The notes under the pieces are model-generated. The model had not been told where the DNA came from. It ran no database searches and worked only from the letters and a program-made list of their open reading frames with translations. Positions 34,198 to 36,825 of a DNA stretch of 36,825 nt are shown one piece after another. Origin of the DNA: Streptococcus cristatus (GTDB lineage: Bacteria > Bacillota > Bacilli > Lactobacillales > Streptococcaceae); assembly GCF_003943505.1 (NCBI RefSeq), contig NZ_RJPS01000001.1, forward strand, positions 94,350-131,174, given 5' to 3'. Numbering within the stretch: position 1 is the stretch's first letter; the number at the start of each line of letters is the position of its first letter. The position numbers were made by a program, and so were the translations under genes.

Positions 34198-36156
34198 TTA
34201 CTTAACGTGACTTGCTAACTCTTCTTGAGCTTTTTTATTTGATTCTTCTTTTTCTTTTTCCCATTTTTTCAAAGCTTTTTGATAATCAGCTACTGTCAGA
34301 ACTTTATCTTGAAGCTCCATTCCCTTAAATACATAGACATCACCCTTGATACCTACATAAGAGTAGGCTTTGGTAAATGGTACAACCTTTTGAACCATTG
34401 GTGAAGCACCTGCAGAAATAGATGGGATCACAATAGAACTATCTGTTAACCAAGCCTGCGCTGCTGCATACTTCGTATAGCGAGCATTGGTATCTTGCTT
34501 TTCTGCATCTGCCTGATCCAAAAGCGCTTTGTAGTCCGTTAAACCAACCTTAGAAGCAAGATCTTGGTTTTGACCTTTTGTCAGACCAATATTGTCCAAG
34601 ATATCCCCTGTCTCTGGGTTAAAGATATTCAGATAAGTCACTGGGTCTTGGTAGTCTGCTGACCAACCAGACATATTGAGGTCATAGTCCTTTTGGGCAG
34701 CTGTTTCTGCAAAGTAAGTAGAGTTATCAAAATCGTCTGATGACATTTGATGCACGTCAATCACAACGTTTTCTTGGCCTAGAGCTGCCTCAACAGATTG
34801 TTTGAAGGAATTCGTCCGCTGCACCATGATTTTATCAGTTTGGTCAACTGGTACATCTAGATGAATTGGGAATTCAACTCCCTGTGCTTGCAAAGCTTCT
34901 TTGGCTTTAGCAAATTCTGCCTTGGCCTTTTCTGGGTTGTAAATGCTATCTTGGGCATCAGCTAATTTGACACCTTGCCATTCATCCCCATAAGAAGCCA
35001 GCTGTGATTCAACAACATCCGAGAAATCCTTGCCATCTACTTGCACAAAACTAGGAGGTACAAGCAGGCTTCTGATGATCTTCGTTGCTCCTTCATTACC
35101 ATTCATCTGGGCACCAAAGGATTTACGGTCAAAAGCAAAGTTGATTGCTTGGCGGAAGTCCTTATTTTGAATTGCTTCTTTGCTGGCAGCTTTTTGGGCA
35201 TCTGTCTTAGAAGTGTGGCTATAAGCCTGACGATTCAAGTTAAAGGCATAGAAATAGCTAGTTGAGTTTTGTGGAGTAAAGATGATGTTGTCTTTATATT
35301 TCTTTTCTACTGATGCATAGTTTGAGCTAGTCGGATAGAGACGAGCTTGTGTGTAAGCACCATCAGTAAAGTTACGGATCAATGACTCCTGGTCAGAACC
35401 ATCATAGTAAGTCAGCTTGACATCTTCGATCTTCACATTGTCCTTGTCCCAATAGTTTTGGTTTTTAGAATATTCGATAACAGACTTAGAAGTAAATGAC
35501 TTTAATACATATGGACCATTGTAGAGGATACCGGAAGGTTTCACGGTACCAAAGTCCTTGCCTTCTTTCTTCAGAAATTCTTCGTTAATTGGGAAGAGAA
35601 TGCCCATCGTTGTCTTAGAATTCCAGTAGCTTTCTGGCTGATTCAGGGTGTATTGGACTGTATAGTCGTCGATTGCCTTGACACCTACAGTAGAGAAATC
35701 ATTGCTTTCTCCTTTGATATAAGCATCTAATCCCTTGATAGAGTTTTGCACGATTGGTAATGCTTCCGATTTTTCATCTGCAGCGTGCTTGATCCCTGTT
35801 ACGAAGTCTTGTGCCTTGACAGCAGCATATTCTTCACCTTCTGCTGTGTACCATTTAGCGTCCTTACGCAACTTATAAGTATAAGTCAGGCCGTCTTTAG
35901 ACACAGTCCAGTCTTCAGCCAATGAAGGGATAAGATTCCCATATTGATCATTTTCTAAAAGACCGTCGACCAAATTGGCAATGACGTCAGAAGTGGAGGA
36001 GCGATTGGAGTTTACATAATCCAATGTATCTGGATCTGTATTATAGACATAAGAATATGTCTTTGCCGAGCTAGTGCTTGACTTGCCACAAGCAGCTAAG
36101 AATAGCGCTGATGCTGCAACCAAACCAGTAATAGCCAACCATTTAGATTTTTTCAT
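34198..36156 (-). CDS. Oligopeptide-binding lipoprotein (AmiA/AliA/AliB type, family 5)
   Basis: A 652-residue surface lipoprotein that binds oligopeptides for the Ami/Opp transporter. Signal peptide MKKSKWLAITGLVAASALFL with lipobox LAAC (Cys23). The ATG at 36156 is 8 nt from GAAGGAG; the in-frame TTG at 36162 is too close to be used. The mature protein shows the family 5 features: SYVYNTDPDTLDYVNSNRSS near the start, VDGLLENDQYGNLIPSLAEDW, then ..GPYVLKSF.., ..FRQAINFAFDRKSF.. and ..LNMSGWSADYQDP. It is alone, without permease or ATPase genes, like the AliA/AliB or HppA/G/H extra binding proteins that share one Ami transporter in streptococci. These proteins also affect peptide signalling and competence. 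Which paralogue it is cannot be told here. Confidence 0.92.
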   Translation of the reverse strand: MKKSKWLAITGLVAASALFLAACGKSSTSSAKTYSYVYNTDPDTLDYVNSNRSSTSDVIANLVDGLLENDQYGNLIPSLAEDWTVSKDGLTYTYKLRKDAKWYTAEGEEYAAVKAQDFVTGIKHAADEKSEALPIVQNSIKGLDAYIKGESNDFSTVGVKAIDDYTVQYTLNQPESYWNSKTTMGILFPINEEFLKKEGKDFGTVKPSGILYNGPYVLKSFTSKSVIEYSKNQNYWDKDNVKIEDVKLTYYDGSDQESLIRNFTDGAYTQARLYPTSSNYASVEKKYKDNIIFTPQNSTSYFYAFNLNRQAYSHTSKTDAQKAASKEAIQNKDFRQAINFAFDRKSFGAQMNGNEGATKIIRSLLVPPSFVQVDGKDFSDVVESQLASYGDEWQGVKLADAQDSIYNPEKAKAEFAKAKEALQAQGVEFPIHLDVPVDQTDKIMVQRTNSFKQSVEAALGQENVVIDVHQMSSDDFDNSTYFAETAAQKDYDLNMSGWSADYQDPVTYLNIFNPETGDILDNIGLTKGQNQDLASKVGLTDYKALLDQADAEKQDTNARYTKYAAAQAWLTDSSIVIPSISAGASPMVQKVVPFTKAYSYVGIKGDVYVFKGMELQDKVLTVADYQKALKKWEKEKEESNKKAQEELASHVK

Positions 36157-36186
36157 GAGCAAATCTCCTTCTTTAGATTATGTATT

Positions 36187-36208
36187 ATTATACATCATTT
36201 CCAGACAA
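36187..36208 (-). promoter_or_regulatory. Probable promoter of the peptide-binding lipoprotein gene
   Basis: On the minus strand TATAAT (36192-36187) sits in an inverted repeat ATGTAT-N4-ATACAT (36180-36195), 31 nt before the start. The -35 candidate (TTGTTT, ~16 nt further up) is weak. The rest of 36200-36397 is very AT-rich with no gene or other feature. Confidence 0.45.
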
Positions 36209-36397
36209 AAACAAGTCTTATTTTAGAAAAATTTAAATTTCTATGCATTTTTCTTATTTTTATTGAAACAAAGTATAGGAAAATTTTTATGCATTTTCAT
36301 ATATTTTCATAAAAATACAAAAAATATTATAAATAATAACCTGTTCAATATTTTACAAGGATTCTTGAATAGGATTATCAAAATATCGACTTTTTTA

Positions 36398-36406
36398 TGT
36401 TACAAT
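36398..36406 (+). promoter_or_regulatory. Extended -10 promoter of the DacA-like gene
   Basis: TGTTACAAT (TG-n-TACAAT) lies 28 nt before the ATG at 36435. No good -35 box is present. Confidence 0.5.
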
Positions 36407-36434
36407 AGATTTATTACTAATCTAGGGGAAAGAA

Positions 36435-36825
36435 ATGAAAAAATTTTTTGTATTCCTACTGCTATTCTTTGGTCTGATTGCCAAGCCTGTTCTAGCAGAT
36501 GACTATGAAATTGCCGCTAAAAGCGCCATTGCTGTCGATGCAAACTCAGGAAAAATCCTCTATGAAAAGGAGGCTACAAGCCCACTAGAAGTCGGTGCTA
36601 TTACTAACATCTTGACTGCTTATCTGGTTTACGAGGCCATTGCTGATGGCAAACTGAGCCTAGAAACTGAGGTTGATATTTCTGATTATGCTTACCAGCT
36701 GACAGTAAATCCCTCTATCGCGAACCTGCCTCTGGAAGCGCGACGCTACAAGGTAAAGGACTTACTGAATGCCTCTCTTTTGGCCAGTGCCAACAGCGCC
36801 ACTATTGCTTTGGCAGAAAAAGTTG
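36435..36825 (+). CDS. DacA-like penicillin-binding protein with lost SxxK motif (partial, cut by window edge)
   Basis: The first 130 residues of an S11-type D-alanyl-D-alanine carboxypeptidase homologue. A signal peptide ends at VLA-DD (21/22). The following domain clearly fits the family: IAAKSAIAVDANSGKILYEK, then LTAYLVYEAIADGKL, VDISDYAYQLT and LLASANSATIALAEK. In active enzymes the SxxK motif holds the acylated Ser and general-base Lys at the place that here reads VGAITNILT: Ala55 stands for Ser and Asn58 for Lys. The SxN motif is kept (SAN, 118-120). As written it cannot form the acyl-enzyme, so it may be a regulatory or scaffolding pseudoenzyme beside an active DacA. The KTG motif lies beyond the edge. 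AGGGGAAAG precedes the ATG. No frameshift is seen in this part. Confidence 0.88.
   Translation, partial: MKKFFVFLLLFFGLIAKPVLADDYEIAAKSAIAVDANSGKILYEKEATSPLEVGAITNILTAYLVYEAIADGKLSLETEVDISDYAYQLTVNPSIANLPLEARRYKVKDLLNASLLASANSATIALAEKV

Overview
The window looks like a chromosomal segment of a Streptococcus of the mitis/sanguinis group, most likely S. sanguinis or a close relative. The signs are low-GC genes with strong AGGAGG ribosome sites, a sortase-anchored pullulanase with a YSIRK-type signal, the scrA/scrBR and manLMN-manO PTS loci, and the gene order yqhY-nusB behind efp. The species is inferred from recall of protein types and gene order; no database search was run. There is no rRNA, tRNA, prophage, transposase or CRISPR array.

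Layout. 1-4.6 kb (minus strand): a methionine / sulfur amino acid uptake operon, read as solute-binding lipoprotein, MetQ lipoprotein, M20 peptidase, MetN ATPase and MetI-type permease (cut by the left edge). An inverted repeat of form TGATA-N9-TATCA lies upstream, and there is a folded intergenic region between metQ and the peptidase. 4.8-9.5 kb (minus): an M20D amidohydrolase, an unknown lipoprotein, a small membrane protein, a peptide deformylase paralogue with an altered motif 1, and a ROK fructokinase. 9.7-14.2 kb: the divergent sucrose locus scrA / scrB-scrR with three operator-like sites between the divergent genes. 14.5-18.4 kb: a 1272-residue cell-wall pullulanase with a cre-like site at its promoter. 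18.4-20.1 kb: an accessory-looking stretch with two tiny membrane proteins, a possible gene remnant and a degenerate 42-bp tandem repeat. 20.1-24.2 kb (minus): HAD/MazG-like fusion, Xaa-Pro peptidase, EF-P, YqhY, NusB. 24.2-25.2 kb: L-asparaginase. 25.5-29.0 kb (minus): glyQ-glyS-DUF896 behind a T-box. 29.3-32.6 kb: manLMN and manO. 32.6-34.1 kb: serS behind a T-box. 34.2-36.2 kb (minus): an orphan oligopeptide-binding lipoprotein. 36.4 kb to the right edge: a DacA-like protein whose catalytic Ser and Lys are both replaced.

Physiologically the window is about sugar entry (sucrose, glucose/mannose, alpha-glucan) under carbon catabolite control, plus amino acid and peptide supply and translation. 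The cre-like sites at manL, pullulanase and scr promoters tie the sugar genes together, and two T-boxes tie the synthetases to tRNA charging.

The least explained structures are (1) a ~175-bp dispersed element present four times, made of three hairpins and always placed downstream of a co-oriented gene, with its T-tract end distal; (2) the DacA-like protein with AITN in place of SxxK; (3) a three-way-junction-like fold inside the methionine uptake operon; and (4) the 42-bp tandem array downstream of nusB.
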